Assembly (NCBI GenBank): GCA_964523105.1
Contig: CAZFZN010000007.1
Span: 153,251-217,250 of the forward strand
DNA length: 64,000 nucleotides
Source of the DNA: V1-33 sp964523105
GTDB lineage: Bacteria; Verrucomicrobiota; Verrucomicrobiia; Verrucomicrobiales; V1-33
Reading direction: 5' to 3'
In this document: one piece after another, positions 27,119 to 35,542 of the stretch
How positions within the stretch are numbered: position 1 is the stretch's first letter
Layout of the letters: each line of letters opens with the position of its first letter
The notes under the pieces: generated by a model
Told to the model about the DNA's origin: nothing
Databases searched by the model: none
Seen by the model: the letters and a program-made list of their open reading frames with translations, nothing else
Program-made: the position numbers and the translations under genes

Positions 27119-30100
27119 ATGAGACCCGCCATGACATTCCGCTGCCCTGCTCTGTTCGTCCTCGCCTGCTCCGCTGTCTGCCTGCGGGCGCAGGTGACGA
27201 CTGCCGGCTTTGCCAACGCGCCGCGCAGCGAGGCTCCCGGCACCCTGTTGAGTCACCCGGTGACCAATGGCTCCGAGCCGATCGGGCGCACGACCTCCAT
27301 CAATTACCTCAATGGCTGGATCATCGTCGGCGGCGAATCGCCGGGATCGCGGCCCGGGTCGGATTTGAGAGTGCGCGTCTATGACATTGCGGACCCGGCG
27401 AATCCGGTGCGGCGGTTTCCCTCCGACTTCGAGCTGAGCTATGCGAACGATTCGTGGATTCAGAACAACTACGGCTGGAATGCGCACGGGACGGCGCAGT
27501 GGGGGAATCTGCTGCTGCCCGATCCGCTGCGCGTGAGCACGTTCGGCGGACCGGTCGAGCGCGGCGGTTCCAATGGCGTGCCGATGCTTTCCGAGCTGCC
27601 GCTGTGGTACAACCGCAGCAGTCAGGCGGGCCCGTGGAGCGCCACGCTGCTGTGGTACGACACGGACGATGCGCCTGTCGAGATCGCGAAAGTCGGCATC
27701 GGGCCGAACGGGCTCGCGCAGCGCCGCGTGCTGGCGACGCTGGACCACACCGGTCAGTTTGGCGGCGGCGACTGGCATCCCATGTTCTTCGGCGATTTGC
27801 TGATCATGGCGCGCAGCGGCGGTGCGGGGAATGACGGCGTGGTGGTCTATCGCCTGACATATCAGAATTTCGAGGACGGCAACGCCGCGAACGACGCGGT
27901 GACGGCACAGTTCGCCGGGGCGCTGCAGGGCGGGTTTCACGGCTACTGGCCGAATTTGTTCAGCGACGGCACGGGGCTCTACGTTATCGGCTCGACCACG
28001 GATATCCTCATGGCCGCGGAGATCACCGAAGCCGCGCATCCCTCCGGCACCGGCGAGGTGCGGACGGCAGCCACGCTGACGGTGCCGCAGTTCAGCAATG
28101 CCTCGTATCCGGTCTATCAGGATCAGTTCGGATTCATTCATAACCGCAAGGTGGACATGACGCGCTTTCTCGCGGGCGACGCCCATCCGGTCGTGCTGAC
28201 CCTGAACGAAGTGAATCCGCCGCGTCCGCCCGGAGCGCCCGCGCTGCCTCCCGGTGCGCTCGCCGGCGTGAACACCTCGCAGATGTCTCTTCCCCTGGGC
28301 AATCTCTGGCTCACCGGCGGCTATCCGATTCCGAATTTCAATCAGGGCATGGGCGTGTGGGTGCATCAGCAGGCGCCGGACACAAACGCGCCGCGCGTTG
28401 CCTATCATATCCCGCAGGCAGGCCGCACCAACTACCCGCGCCACGCCCCGCTGAGTTTTTTGCTTCACGAACACCCGCGCAACGGCGGGCCGCGCAACGG
28501 CGTGGACTTCACCGTGCGCCCGGTCGGCGCGAATGACACGCCCGGCACCGCGGTGAGCGGCATGTTGCTCCATGATTTCTCCGGCAACCTGACGTTTACG
28601 CCCGACACGGGCCTCGCGGCGGATACGACCTACCAGGTGGACTTCCATTCCGATCCCGCGACGGAGACCGGTTTCCGCGACGCGGCGGGCAATTACATCG
28701 AGCCGTATTCGTTCCGCTTCTCCACCGGCGGCGGCCTGAATGCGGTGGCGCCGCCGGTGATTTCATCATTTACGGCGACGAATTACCAGCCTGCACCCGG
28801 GCAGCAGATTACGGTGACTGCCGCAGCGAGCGGCGGCAGCGCGCTGGAGTATCGCTTCAACTTTGACGGCACGTGGACAGGGTGGAGCGCGGCGGCGGGT
28901 GCGGCGCATAGTTACACCACGACGGGCCGTCCGCGTGTGCTGGTGCAGGTGCGCGATGCGGCGGGAAATGTGGTTACGGATTCGCTGCGCGTGCTCGTCA
29001 TCACGCCGCCCGCCGGTCCGCGGCCGACGCAGAGCGGCCCCCTGGCCATCGGAGACGATGCAGGTGTGCGCCGGGTGTGGAGCGTGAATCCTGACGCAAA
29101 CACCGTGACGGTGCTCAACGCCGGCTCCGGCGCGAAAGAGGCGGAGATTCCCGTCGGCGTGAACCCGCGCAGCATCGCCCGCGATGCGAACGGCCGCTAC
29201 TGGGTGACGTGTCACCGCAGCGATGAAATCCGCCTCTTCAACCCGGATGGATCGCCGTTTCAGACCATCGCGCTCCCTTACGGCTCCGCACCGTTCGGCA
29301 TCGCACCGTCACCGGACGGCATGCTGCTTTATGTGACGATGTACGGCTCCGCGCGCCTCCACCGCTACAGCGCGGCAAATCCAGGTGCCGCGCCGCTGAC
29401 GCAGACGACTTTCCCCACGCCGCGCGCTCTCGCCGTCAGCGGTGACGGCTCGCGGGTGCTGGTGACACGGTTCATTTCGCCGGACCTGCACGCGGAGATT
29501 GGAGAGTTCAGCGCCTCCCTGGCGAATGTGCGCACGATGACGCTCAGCTCGGCCAACACCATCGACGGCGGGGACCGGGCGGCGGGTGTGCCGAATTACC
29601 TCGCGGGCATCGCCCTCTCGCCGGACGGCACGCGCGCCGCCATCGTTTCCAAGCAGGACAATGTGCTGCGCGGAACCCTCTACGGCGCTGGCAACCACAC
29701 CCACGAGACCACGGTGCGCGCCGTCATTTCCTTTCTCGACCTGACACAAAATGCGGAGATCCCGCATTCGCGCCGCGACTTCGACAACAGTGACAGCCCG
29801 GCCGCGGTCACTTACACGCCGCCGGGCGACACCCTGCTCATCGCACACCAGGGGAACAACCGCATCGTTGGCATCGATGCCCTGAGCCTGGCGCCGCTCA
29901 CCACGCAGATCACCACCGGCAGCACGGAGACCTCACCCGCGGTCATCACACTGCAGGCCGGCACCGGTCCCGCGCCGCAGGGAGTGCTGGTGGATGCGCC
30001 GTCGGGGAGGCTGTTCTCCCATGATTTCATGGGCCGCACGGTCACGGTGCGCGATGCCTCGCCGCTGCTCCTGGAGAACCGCACGACCCTGCCGCTCATC

Positions 30101-31657
30101 GCGACGACGGACTGCGTGGAGTCTGAACTCCTCACTCCCGGCGTGCTCGCGGGGAAGCGCATCTTCTACAACGCCGCGGACCCGCGCATGAGCGCTGACA
30201 GTTATTTATCCTGCGCCAGCTGCCACCTCGACGGCGGACACGACGGGCGCGTGTGGGATTTTACCGGGCGCGGTGAGGGCCTGCGCCGCACGACCGATCT
30301 CCGGGGCCGCGGCGGCATGAGCCACGGGGCGGTGCACTGGAGCGGGAACTTCGATGAAATTCAGGACTTCGAGCATGACATTCGCGCGGCCTTCGGCGGG
30401 ACCGGGTTGCTCAGCCTGACGCCGGAGCAGTTCGCGGCGCAGCACCCGGACCCGGCCAGCACCAAGGCGGGGCTGAGCGCAGACCTCGATGCCCTCGCGG
30501 CCTACGTCACTTCGCTGGGTCCGGAGCATACTCCCCGCAGTCCGCACCGGAATCCCGACGGCACCCTGACAACTGCGGCGGTCCGCGGCCAGACGGTTTT
30601 TCAATCCCTGAACTGTGCGTCCTGTCATCGCGGCACTCCGCTCACGAGCAGCCTGCCGGCGGAAGTGGGAACACAGTCGCGTCTCAGCGGTCTCCGCCTC
30701 GGGGCGCCGCTTCCCGGCATTGACGTGCCGACGCTTCACGGATTGCACAGCTCCCGGATTTTCCTCCACCACGGGCAGGCGGCCAGCCTCCCGGAGGTCT
30801 TCAGTTATGCCGGAGGAGCCTTCCTCGGGCCGCGCGATGCGCAGCTGCTCACCACCGTCGATCCGGGGGCCGCAGGAATTGCCGTGGAGGAATCCTGGCA
30901 GGGCGGCGGCGGCTTCCTCCGCGGCGTATTCACCGGCGAGTATCTTTACCTGCGAAATGAAGCCGGTGCCGCCACTCCGCCGGCGGTGCGGTTCAACGGC
31001 GTGCACGGAGGCCCCGGCGGCCCGGCGCGGCTGACCATTCGTTATGCCCGGCAGTACAACGGAGGCACCGCCCTGCTGCGCATCAATGGCGTGGAACAGA
31101 CCATCACGGTGCTGCGGCAGTTTCCTGACAACAGCTGGCAGCTCAGCGGGTGGCGCGGACTCAGCGTGGATACGGTGCTCAACGCCGGATCCTCGAACAC
31201 GGTCGAGATCGCCCGCGGCAACGGCGATCTCATGATCAACGCGATCATCGTCAGCAATGCCTCCAGTCTTGCCGCTGCCGCGCCGCACCGGATGGTGTCC
31301 GGATTGTCCGAAGGAGACCGCAATGACCTGCTCGCATGGCTGGGCCAGCAGGACGGACGTGATGCCGGCGGTAATCTGCTGCCTCGACCCGTCGATCCGG
31401 CTTCAATCGGGAACGGACCGGCGGCCATCGCTTTCGCCGTGCCGGGGGCGCTAACCTTCGCGGCTCCTGCGCTGGAAAATTCGCCCGGATGGCGCGTCAG
31501 CCTGGAGTCTTCTTCCAATCTGGAGCAGTGGAGTTCCGTTCCCGCAGCGCCTCTGACAGAGCCGATGGATGCCGGCTGGGTGCGGTATCAGTTTGAATTG
31601 CCGCCCGCCGCCGCAGACCAGCGCCTGTTTTTCCGCGGGCGGCTGACAAACCGCTGA
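27119..31657 (+). CDS. Secreted beta-propeller / diheme cytochrome c / CBM-like protein
   Basis: The 1512-residue protein has a signal peptide (ATG 27119, or 27131 four codons later). The N-terminal 450 residues are beta-rich (VRVYDIADPANPVRRF) and may form a propeller. An Ig/Big-like stretch follows, then a PKD-like segment (about 545-630) and a YVTN-type propeller (about 640-957, NPDANTVTVLNAGSGAKEAE). A diheme c region has CASCH at about residues 1030 and 1166, resembling the cytochrome c peroxidase/MauG class. A carbohydrate-binding-like domain (1270-1380, RFNGVHGGPGGPARLTIRYA) and the W...FFRGRL C-terminal module end the protein. It may be a periplasmic or surface redox protein acting on a bound polymer (inference). 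The divergent gene upstream is the WD40 kinase. Confidence 0.8.
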   Translation: MRPAMTFRCPALFVLACSAVCLRAQVTTAGFANAPRSEAPGTLLSHPVTNGSEPIGRTTSINYLNGWIIVGGESPGSRPGSDLRVRVYDIADPANPVRRFPSDFELSYANDSWIQNNYGWNAHGTAQWGNLLLPDPLRVSTFGGPVERGGSNGVPMLSELPLWYNRSSQAGPWSATLLWYDTDDAPVEIAKVGIGPNGLAQRRVLATLDHTGQFGGGDWHPMFFGDLLIMARSGGAGNDGVVVYRLTYQNFEDGNAANDAVTAQFAGALQGGFHGYWPNLFSDGTGLYVIGSTTDILMAAEITEAAHPSGTGEVRTAATLTVPQFSNASYPVYQDQFGFIHNRKVDMTRFLAGDAHPVVLTLNEVNPPRPPGAPALPPGALAGVNTSQMSLPLGNLWLTGGYPIPNFNQGMGVWVHQQAPDTNAPRVAYHIPQAGRTNYPRHAPLSFLLHEHPRNGGPRNGVDFTVRPVGANDTPGTAVSGMLLHDFSGNLTFTPDTGLAADTTYQVDFHSDPATETGFRDAAGNYIEPYSFRFSTGGGLNAVAPPVISSFTATNYQPAPGQQITVTAAASGGSALEYRFNFDGTWTGWSAAAGAAHSYTTTGRPRVLVQVRDAAGNVVTDSLRVLVITPPAGPRPTQSGPLAIGDDAGVRRVWSVNPDANTVTVLNAGSGAKEAEIPVGVNPRSIARDANGRYWVTCHRSDEIRLFNPDGSPFQTIALPYGSAPFGIAPSPDGMLLYVTMYGSARLHRYSAANPGAAPLTQTTFPTPRALAVSGDGSRVLVTRFISPDLHAEIGEFSASLANVRTMTLSSANTIDGGDRAAGVPNYLAGIALSPDGTRAAIVSKQDNVLRGTLYGAGNHTHETTVRAVISFLDLTQNAEIPHSRRDFDNSDSPAAVTYTPPGDTLLIAHQGNNRIVGIDALSLAPLTTQITTGSTETSPAVITLQAGTGPAPQGVLVDAPSGRLFSHDFMGRTVTVRDASPLLLENRTTLPLIATTDCVESELLTPGVLAGKRIFYNAADPRMSADSYLSCASCHLDGGHDGRVWDFTGRGEGLRRTTDLRGRGGMSHGAVHWSGNFDEIQDFEHDIRAAFGGTGLLSLTPEQFAAQHPDPASTKAGLSADLDALAAYVTSLGPEHTPRSPHRNPDGTLTTAAVRGQTVFQSLNCASCHRGTPLTSSLPAEVGTQSRLSGLRLGAPLPGIDVPTLHGLHSSRIFLHHGQAASLPEVFSYAGGAFLGPRDAQLLTTVDPGAAGIAVEESWQGGGGFLRGVFTGEYLYLRNEAGAATPPAVRFNGVHGGPGGPARLTIRYARQYNGGTALLRINGVEQTITVLRQFPDNSWQLSGWRGLSVDTVLNAGSSNTVEIARGNGDLMINAIIVSNASSLAAAAPHRMVSGLSEGDRNDLLAWLGQQDGRDAGGNLLPRPVDPASIGNGPAAIAFAVPGALTFAAPALENSPGWRVSLESSSNLEQWSSVPAAPLTEPMDAGWVRYQFELPPAAADQRLFFRGRLTNR

Positions 31658-31763
31658 TGCCGGAATGGCAGCGACGGCTGGTCCTGCCGCATCCCGGCCG
31701 GGTGATCCGTGATTGCAGCGGCACCGTTCGACGTCTTGCTGGCGGGCAAAGTTTCACCTCCCC

Positions 31764-32963
31764 GTGACCCCCGCCCTGACATGGCTTTACAGTGTGCAGC
31801 AGTTCGGCATCAAGCCGGGACTGGAGAACACCCGGCGGCTGCTGCGGGAACTGGGCCTGCCAGGAAGCAGACAGCGGTTCCTGCATGTCGCGGGCACCAA
31901 CGGCAAGGGCTCCACGTGTGCCTTCATGGAAAGCATTCTGCGCGAGGCCGGCGAGCGAACCGGATTGTTCACTTCACCGCACCTGGTGAGCTTCGGTGAA
32001 CGGATGCGCTGCGGCGGGCGGATGATCGATCCTGACGAAGTGGAGAGCGGTATCGAGGCGCTGCGGAGTGTCGTGCGCGGATGGGAACCGCATCCGACTT
32101 TCTTTGAATTGACGCTGGCGCTGGCGCTGGACTGGATGGACCGCGCGGGTGCCGAGGTGATCGTGCTGGAGACGGGCATGGGCGGCCGGCTTGATGCCAC
32201 CAACGCCCTGACGCCTCTTGTGAGTGTGATCACGCCCGTCGCCATGGACCATCAGCAGTGCCTGGGGGACACTCTGGAAAAAATCGCCGCGGAGAAGGCG
32301 GGCATCATCAAACCCGGAGTTCCCGTGGTGAGCGCGCCGCAGCAGCCTGCGGCCAAAACCGTGATCCGCGATGCCGCCCGCCGCGCCGGTTCCAGCCTGA
32401 CAATGGTCACAGACCCGTGGCCGGATCCGCTGCCGTTGCCGGGAGAGCATCAGCGCTGGAATGCCGCGCTGGCCGTGGCCGCCGTGCGCTCGGCCGGCTT
32501 TGAAGTGCCACAAGAGACGGTGGCCCGCGGTCTCGCCTCCACCGTGTGGCCGGGGCGGTTTCAGTTGTTGGACGAAGGCCGCATCGTGCTCGACGGGGCG
32601 CACAATCCGCACGGGACGGCGGCGGTGGTGGAAGCATGGCAAAGCCGGTTTTCGGGAGAGAAAGCGACCGTGATTTTCGGAGCCGTGGCGGCGAAGGACT
32701 TCGCCGCGTCCCTCCGGCTGCTCGGCCTGGTTGCCGCCCGTTTCTTGTTCGTGACCCTGCAGAGTCCCCGCGCGGTGCCGGCAATGGAATTGGCCGCCTC
32801 AGCCCCTGCCGGAGTAGAATCTGAAGTTTGCACAGGCGCCCGCGAGGCCCTCGCCGCCGCAGCCGCGTTTCCGGAGCGCCTTCTCGTCTGCGGCTCCCTC
32901 TTTCTTTGCGGGGAAGTGCTGGAACTCAAGGGCTGGGGAACGTTTGAATCGAGCCTCCAGTAG
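31764..32963 (+). CDS. folC: Bifunctional folylpolyglutamate / dihydrofolate synthase
   Basis: The 399-residue protein matches FolC. It opens ALTWLYSVQQFGIKPGLENT, has the ATP-binding GTNGKGST, then TSPHLVSFGERM, ETGMGGRLDATN and DGAHNPHG. FolC adds glutamates to folates and makes dihydrofolate from dihydropteroate. I place the start at GTG 31764, which gives the usual family N-terminus; the frame is open further upstream from a TTG at 31713 but that part is not family-like. It ends before a clear terminator. Confidence 0.9.
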   Translation: MTPALTWLYSVQQFGIKPGLENTRRLLRELGLPGSRQRFLHVAGTNGKGSTCAFMESILREAGERTGLFTSPHLVSFGERMRCGGRMIDPDEVESGIEALRSVVRGWEPHPTFFELTLALALDWMDRAGAEVIVLETGMGGRLDATNALTPLVSVITPVAMDHQQCLGDTLEKIAAEKAGIIKPGVPVVSAPQQPAAKTVIRDAARRAGSSLTMVTDPWPDPLPLPGEHQRWNAALAVAAVRSAGFEVPQETVARGLASTVWPGRFQLLDEGRIVLDGAHNPHGTAAVVEAWQSRFSGEKATVIFGAVAAKDFAASLRLLGLVAARFLFVTLQSPRAVPAMELAASAPAGVESEVCTGAREALAAAAAFPERLLVCGSLFLCGEVLELKGWGTFESSLQ

Positions 32964-33000
32964 AGCACGGCGGAACGGCATGCTCCGGCGCTTACCACCT

Positions 33001-33020
33001 CCCGGAAGCTCCGGGTTTTT
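33001..33020 (+). terminator. Intrinsic terminator after folC
   Basis: The hairpin CCCGGA-AGC-TCCGGG (33001-33015) is directly followed by TTTTT. Confidence 0.85.
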
Positions 33021-33022
33021 CC

Positions 33023-33063
33023 ATTTGCAATGAGACAGGATGTTCTGTAATTATTAGAAATCA
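33023..33063 (+). promoter_or_regulatory. 41-bp conserved upstream element, copy 1
   Basis: ATTTGCAA (33023-33030), 11 variable bases, GTTCTG (33042-33047), 4 bases and TATTAGAAATCA (33052-33063) recur with identical spacing at 33873-33913. The element ends about 80 bases before the start codon of the first barrel gene. The middle spacer differs while the blocks are identical, which is what shared regulator sites look like. Confidence 0.65.
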
Positions 33064-33095
33064 TTAGCTCCATCAGAATTTCCCTCGTCTAGATT

Positions 33096-33127
33096 TTGAC
33101 TCGAATTATTCATCGCAACCATATTAT
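33096..33127 (+). promoter_or_regulatory. Possible sigma-70-type promoter, first barrel gene
   Basis: TTGACT (33096-33101) and TATTAT (33122-33127) are spaced 20 bases apart, longer than ideal, in a locally AT-rich stretch upstream of the ATG at 33144. Confidence 0.3.
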
Positions 33128-33143
33128 CCAATCCTACCGAACA

Positions 33144-33803
33144 ATGAAGAAACTCACTGCCTCTGCCATGCTGGCCAGCGTCCTGACCGTGACCGCCGGT
33201 GTCCAGCCTGCTCCCGCCCCTATTGTCGTCAAAGCGCCCGACCCCTGTGCCGGACCGATCAGTTACAACAATGTTGAACTTCTCTATGCCTATACCGACT
33301 ACGATCTGGGATCAGACAGCGGTGATGGAGTTATCCTTCGGGCTGAATATTCGGACTGGGATAATTTCTACATCGCCGGCGGTGCCTCCTACCACGAGGC
33401 GGATGACATCGATTTCTGGTCGTTGTCAGCCGGAGTCGGCGGCTACGTCCCGCTGACGCAGAATGTTCATATTGTCGGCGAGGCCGGTGTGCTGTGGACT
33501 ACGTGGGATGGAGAGGATTATTGGGTGCCGGACGGCAGCAGTGACCCGAACGGCGGTTTCTGGGCCGACGGGGAGGAAGACGAATTCGGCTGGTATGTGC
33601 GCCCGCACCTGCGCGCGAAGTGGGGCTGCTTTGAAGCCCATGCCGGCGCTCTCTACAGCGACTACGGCGGCGACTTCGAGGACGAATGGGCCGGATTCGT
33701 GGACCTCTTCTACCAGGTGGCCCCCAACTGGGACATCACCGCCGGAGTCACCTTTGGCGAAGACGCCACCATGGTGACCGCAGGTGCCCGTTATCGCTAC
33801 TAA
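33144..33803 (+). CDS. Outer-membrane beta-barrel-like protein, paralogue 1
   Basis: The 219-residue protein has a signal peptide (MKKLTASAMLASVLTVTAG), a short Pro-rich stretch and an Asp/Glu-rich, aromatic beta-strand pattern. It ends in ARYRY with a terminal aromatic residue, as expected for an outer-membrane barrel. It shares about half its residues with the next gene, including CAGxISYxNVELLYAxTD near the N-terminus and VRPHxRAKWGC near residue 160. The two conserved Cys could form a disulfide. The strand count is compatible with a small 8-strand barrel. I do not recognise a named family. Confidence 0.72.
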   Translation: MKKLTASAMLASVLTVTAGVQPAPAPIVVKAPDPCAGPISYNNVELLYAYTDYDLGSDSGDGVILRAEYSDWDNFYIAGGASYHEADDIDFWSLSAGVGGYVPLTQNVHIVGEAGVLWTTWDGEDYWVPDGSSDPNGGFWADGEEDEFGWYVRPHLRAKWGCFEAHAGALYSDYGGDFEDEWAGFVDLFYQVAPNWDITAGVTFGEDATMVTAGARYRY

Positions 33804-33822
33804 TTTCGCTTGAAACCTCTTT

Positions 33823-33872
33823 GGGAGGCTTGTTTGTCCGCGCGTCGCGACAGCAAGCCTCCCAATTTTTTT
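33823..33872 (+). terminator. Intrinsic terminator between the two barrel genes
   Basis: The stem GGGAGGCTTG (33823-33832) and CAAGCCTCCC (33854-33863) is followed after two bases by TTTTTTT (33866-33872). The two paralogues are therefore transcribed separately. Confidence 0.82.
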
Positions 33873-33913
33873 ATTTGCAAATCATTCGAAAGTTCTGCAA
33901 ATATTAGAAATCA
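33873..33913 (+). promoter_or_regulatory. 41-bp conserved upstream element, copy 2
   Basis: The same blocks with the same spacing as at 33023-33063: ATTTGCAA (33873-33880), GTTCTG (33892-33897), TATTAGAAATCA (33902-33913). It starts right after the T-run of the terminator and lies about 90 bases before the start codon of the second barrel gene. Confidence 0.65.
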
Positions 33914-33918
33914 GGGTT

Positions 33919-33946
33919 TTGACATTCGATTCTTTATGAGGAGAAT
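33919..33946 (+). promoter_or_regulatory. Possible promoter, second barrel gene
   Basis: TTGACA (33919-33924) is a perfect -35 hexamer; GAGAAT (33941-33946), 16 bases on, is a weak -10. It sits just downstream of the conserved element. Confidence 0.35.
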
Positions 33947-34003
33947 GCCAGCCTTGGTGCGGTTTGACCCGCGACCAGAACTAACAAAACCAAAAACAAC
34001 CTG

Positions 34004-34684
34004 ATGAAAAAAACTGCAACCATCCTCACCGCGCTCGCCCTGAGCACGGCTGCCTCGTTCGCCGGCCCGCCGCCGCCGATGACCCCGCCTCCCGGCCCGC
34101 CACCGCCCATCCCGAGTGACCGCTGCGCCGGCGGCATCAGCTACAGCAACGTGGAGTTGCTCTATGCCAACACCGATGCTGATTACGGCGGCGATGATGC
34201 AGATGGAGTTCGTCTGAACTTCGAGTATTCGCCCGCCAGCAACTTCTATGTCCGTCTCACCACGGGTTACGACGAGGCTGATTACTTTGATGCATGGCAC
34301 GTGACCGCCGCCGTCGGTGGTTACATCGCTCTCTCCGACAACTTCCACCTCGCCGCTGACGGCGGGATCATCTGGGCCGAGTTCGATGAAGACATCTTCG
34401 AACCGGATCCGATCGATCCTGAGTTTGGAGTCGGCACCTGGTACAGCTACAGCGATGACGACACCGGCTGGTTCGTCCGCCCGCACGTTCGCGCCAAGTG
34501 GGGCTGCCTCGAAGTTCATGCCGGTGTGCAATACACCGACATCTGGGACGACGAAGACTGGGCGTTCTTTGCCAAAGCCTACTACCAGGTCTGGCAAAAC
34601 TGGGACGTTACGGTCGGCTATCACGAAGGCGACCTGGACGCCGACGCCGAGACCTGGACGGTCGGTGCCCGCTACCGCTTCTAA
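34004..34684 (+). CDS. Outer-membrane beta-barrel-like protein, paralogue 2
   Basis: The 226-residue protein starts with a signal peptide (MKKTATILTALALSTAASFA), then a Pro-rich linker (PPPPMTPPPGPPPP) and an acidic, aromatic beta-strand region ending in GARYRF. The terminal Phe is the classic outer-membrane assembly signal. It is a clear paralogue of the preceding gene, with the same two Cys (DRCAGG, KWGC), but has its own terminator, upstream element and likely promoter. The high Asp content suggests a negatively charged surface; a porin, channel or adhesin role cannot be told apart by sequence. Confidence 0.73.
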   Translation: MKKTATILTALALSTAASFAGPPPPMTPPPGPPPPIPSDRCAGGISYSNVELLYANTDADYGGDDADGVRLNFEYSPASNFYVRLTTGYDEADYFDAWHVTAAVGGYIALSDNFHLAADGGIIWAEFDEDIFEPDPIDPEFGVGTWYSYSDDDTGWFVRPHVRAKWGCLEVHAGVQYTDIWDDEDWAFFAKAYYQVWQNWDVTVGYHEGDLDADAETWTVGARYRF

Positions 34685-34713
34685 GCGCCGGTCTTAAGAG
34701 ACCAATCCTTCAG

Positions 34714-34752
34714 AGAGACTTTCCGGTGTTTCGCCGGAAAGTCTCTTTTTTT
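34714..34752 (+). terminator. Intrinsic terminator after the second barrel gene
   Basis: A 13-bp stem AGAGACTTTCCGG (34714-34726) and CCGGAAAGTCTCT (34734-34746) runs into TTTTTTT. Confidence 0.9.
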
Positions 34753-34789
34753 GCAGTGTCAGGATGCGGGAACTGAGAGGGCGCGCCTG

Positions 34790-35542
34790 TCAAACGGTGC
34801 GGGCACCGTTGACTCCGAGGCTTTGGCCTGAAATAAATGCCGCTGACCCGCTCGCGAGAAAGGCGACTGCGGCGGCGGGATCCTCCGGTGTGCCCCAGCG
34901 GCCGGCGGGGATCGTGGCGAGATAAGCATCTTTCTCCTCCTGCGGATCGCCGGCGTGGCGCTCCACCGGAATCCAGCCAGGCGCGACGCTGTTCTCGGTG
35001 ATGCCCCACGGGGCGAGTTCGCGCGCCAGCGAACGGGTCAGTCCCTCCTGCGCCCCCTTGGCGGCGACGTAGGGACTGAAATGGGGAACGCCTTCCGCGA
35101 AGACTTCGCTGGTGATGTTGATGATGCGGCCCCAGCCGCGCTGTTTCATCTCCGGCACTACCGCCTGCGCGAGCAGGAACGGACTCTTCACGAAAAAGTC
35201 GAGCATCTGCTGGCAGAAAGCCCAGTCGTAATCCTCCAGGGGTTTGTGAGGCTGGTCCGGTGTCGCATTCACCACGAGGATGTCCACCGGGCCGAAATTG
35301 GACCGCACGGCAGCGATGAGTTGTTCAATCGCGGCGGGGTCGCTGACGTCGGCTTTGAAGAGTTCCGCTTCACACCCGTCGGCGCGCAGCGAGGCCAGCG
35401 CACGGGAGGCGACAGCGTCGTCATTGAAATAATTCACCGCGACGCGCGCACCGGATTTTCCCAATGCCTGGGCCATGGCCAGTCCCAGCCCGCGGGTGGC
35501 ACCGGTAACCAGGGCAGTGCGGCCATTGAGTTCCAAATTCAT
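34790..35542 (-). CDS. Short-chain dehydrogenase/reductase
   Basis: The 250-residue protein is a classical SDR: TGATRGLGLA nucleotide-binding loop, VVNATP in place of the usual NNAG, ITSE with the catalytic Ser region, YVAAK with Tyr and Lys, and the C-terminal FISGQSLGVNGA. It resembles FabG-type reductases, but the substrate is unknown. Its ATG overlaps the TGA of the upstream cyclophilin gene as ATGA, so translation of the two is probably coupled. Confidence 0.88.
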   Translation of the reverse strand: MNLELNGRTALVTGATRGLGLAMAQALGKSGARVAVNYFNDDAVASRALASLRADGCEAELFKADVSDPAAIEQLIAAVRSNFGPVDILVVNATPDQPHKPLEDYDWAFCQQMLDFFVKSPFLLAQAVVPEMKQRGWGRIINITSEVFAEGVPHFSPYVAAKGAQEGLTRSLARELAPWGITENSVAPGWIPVERHAGDPQEEKDAYLATIPAGRWGTPEDPAAAVAFLASGSAAFISGQSLGVNGARTV

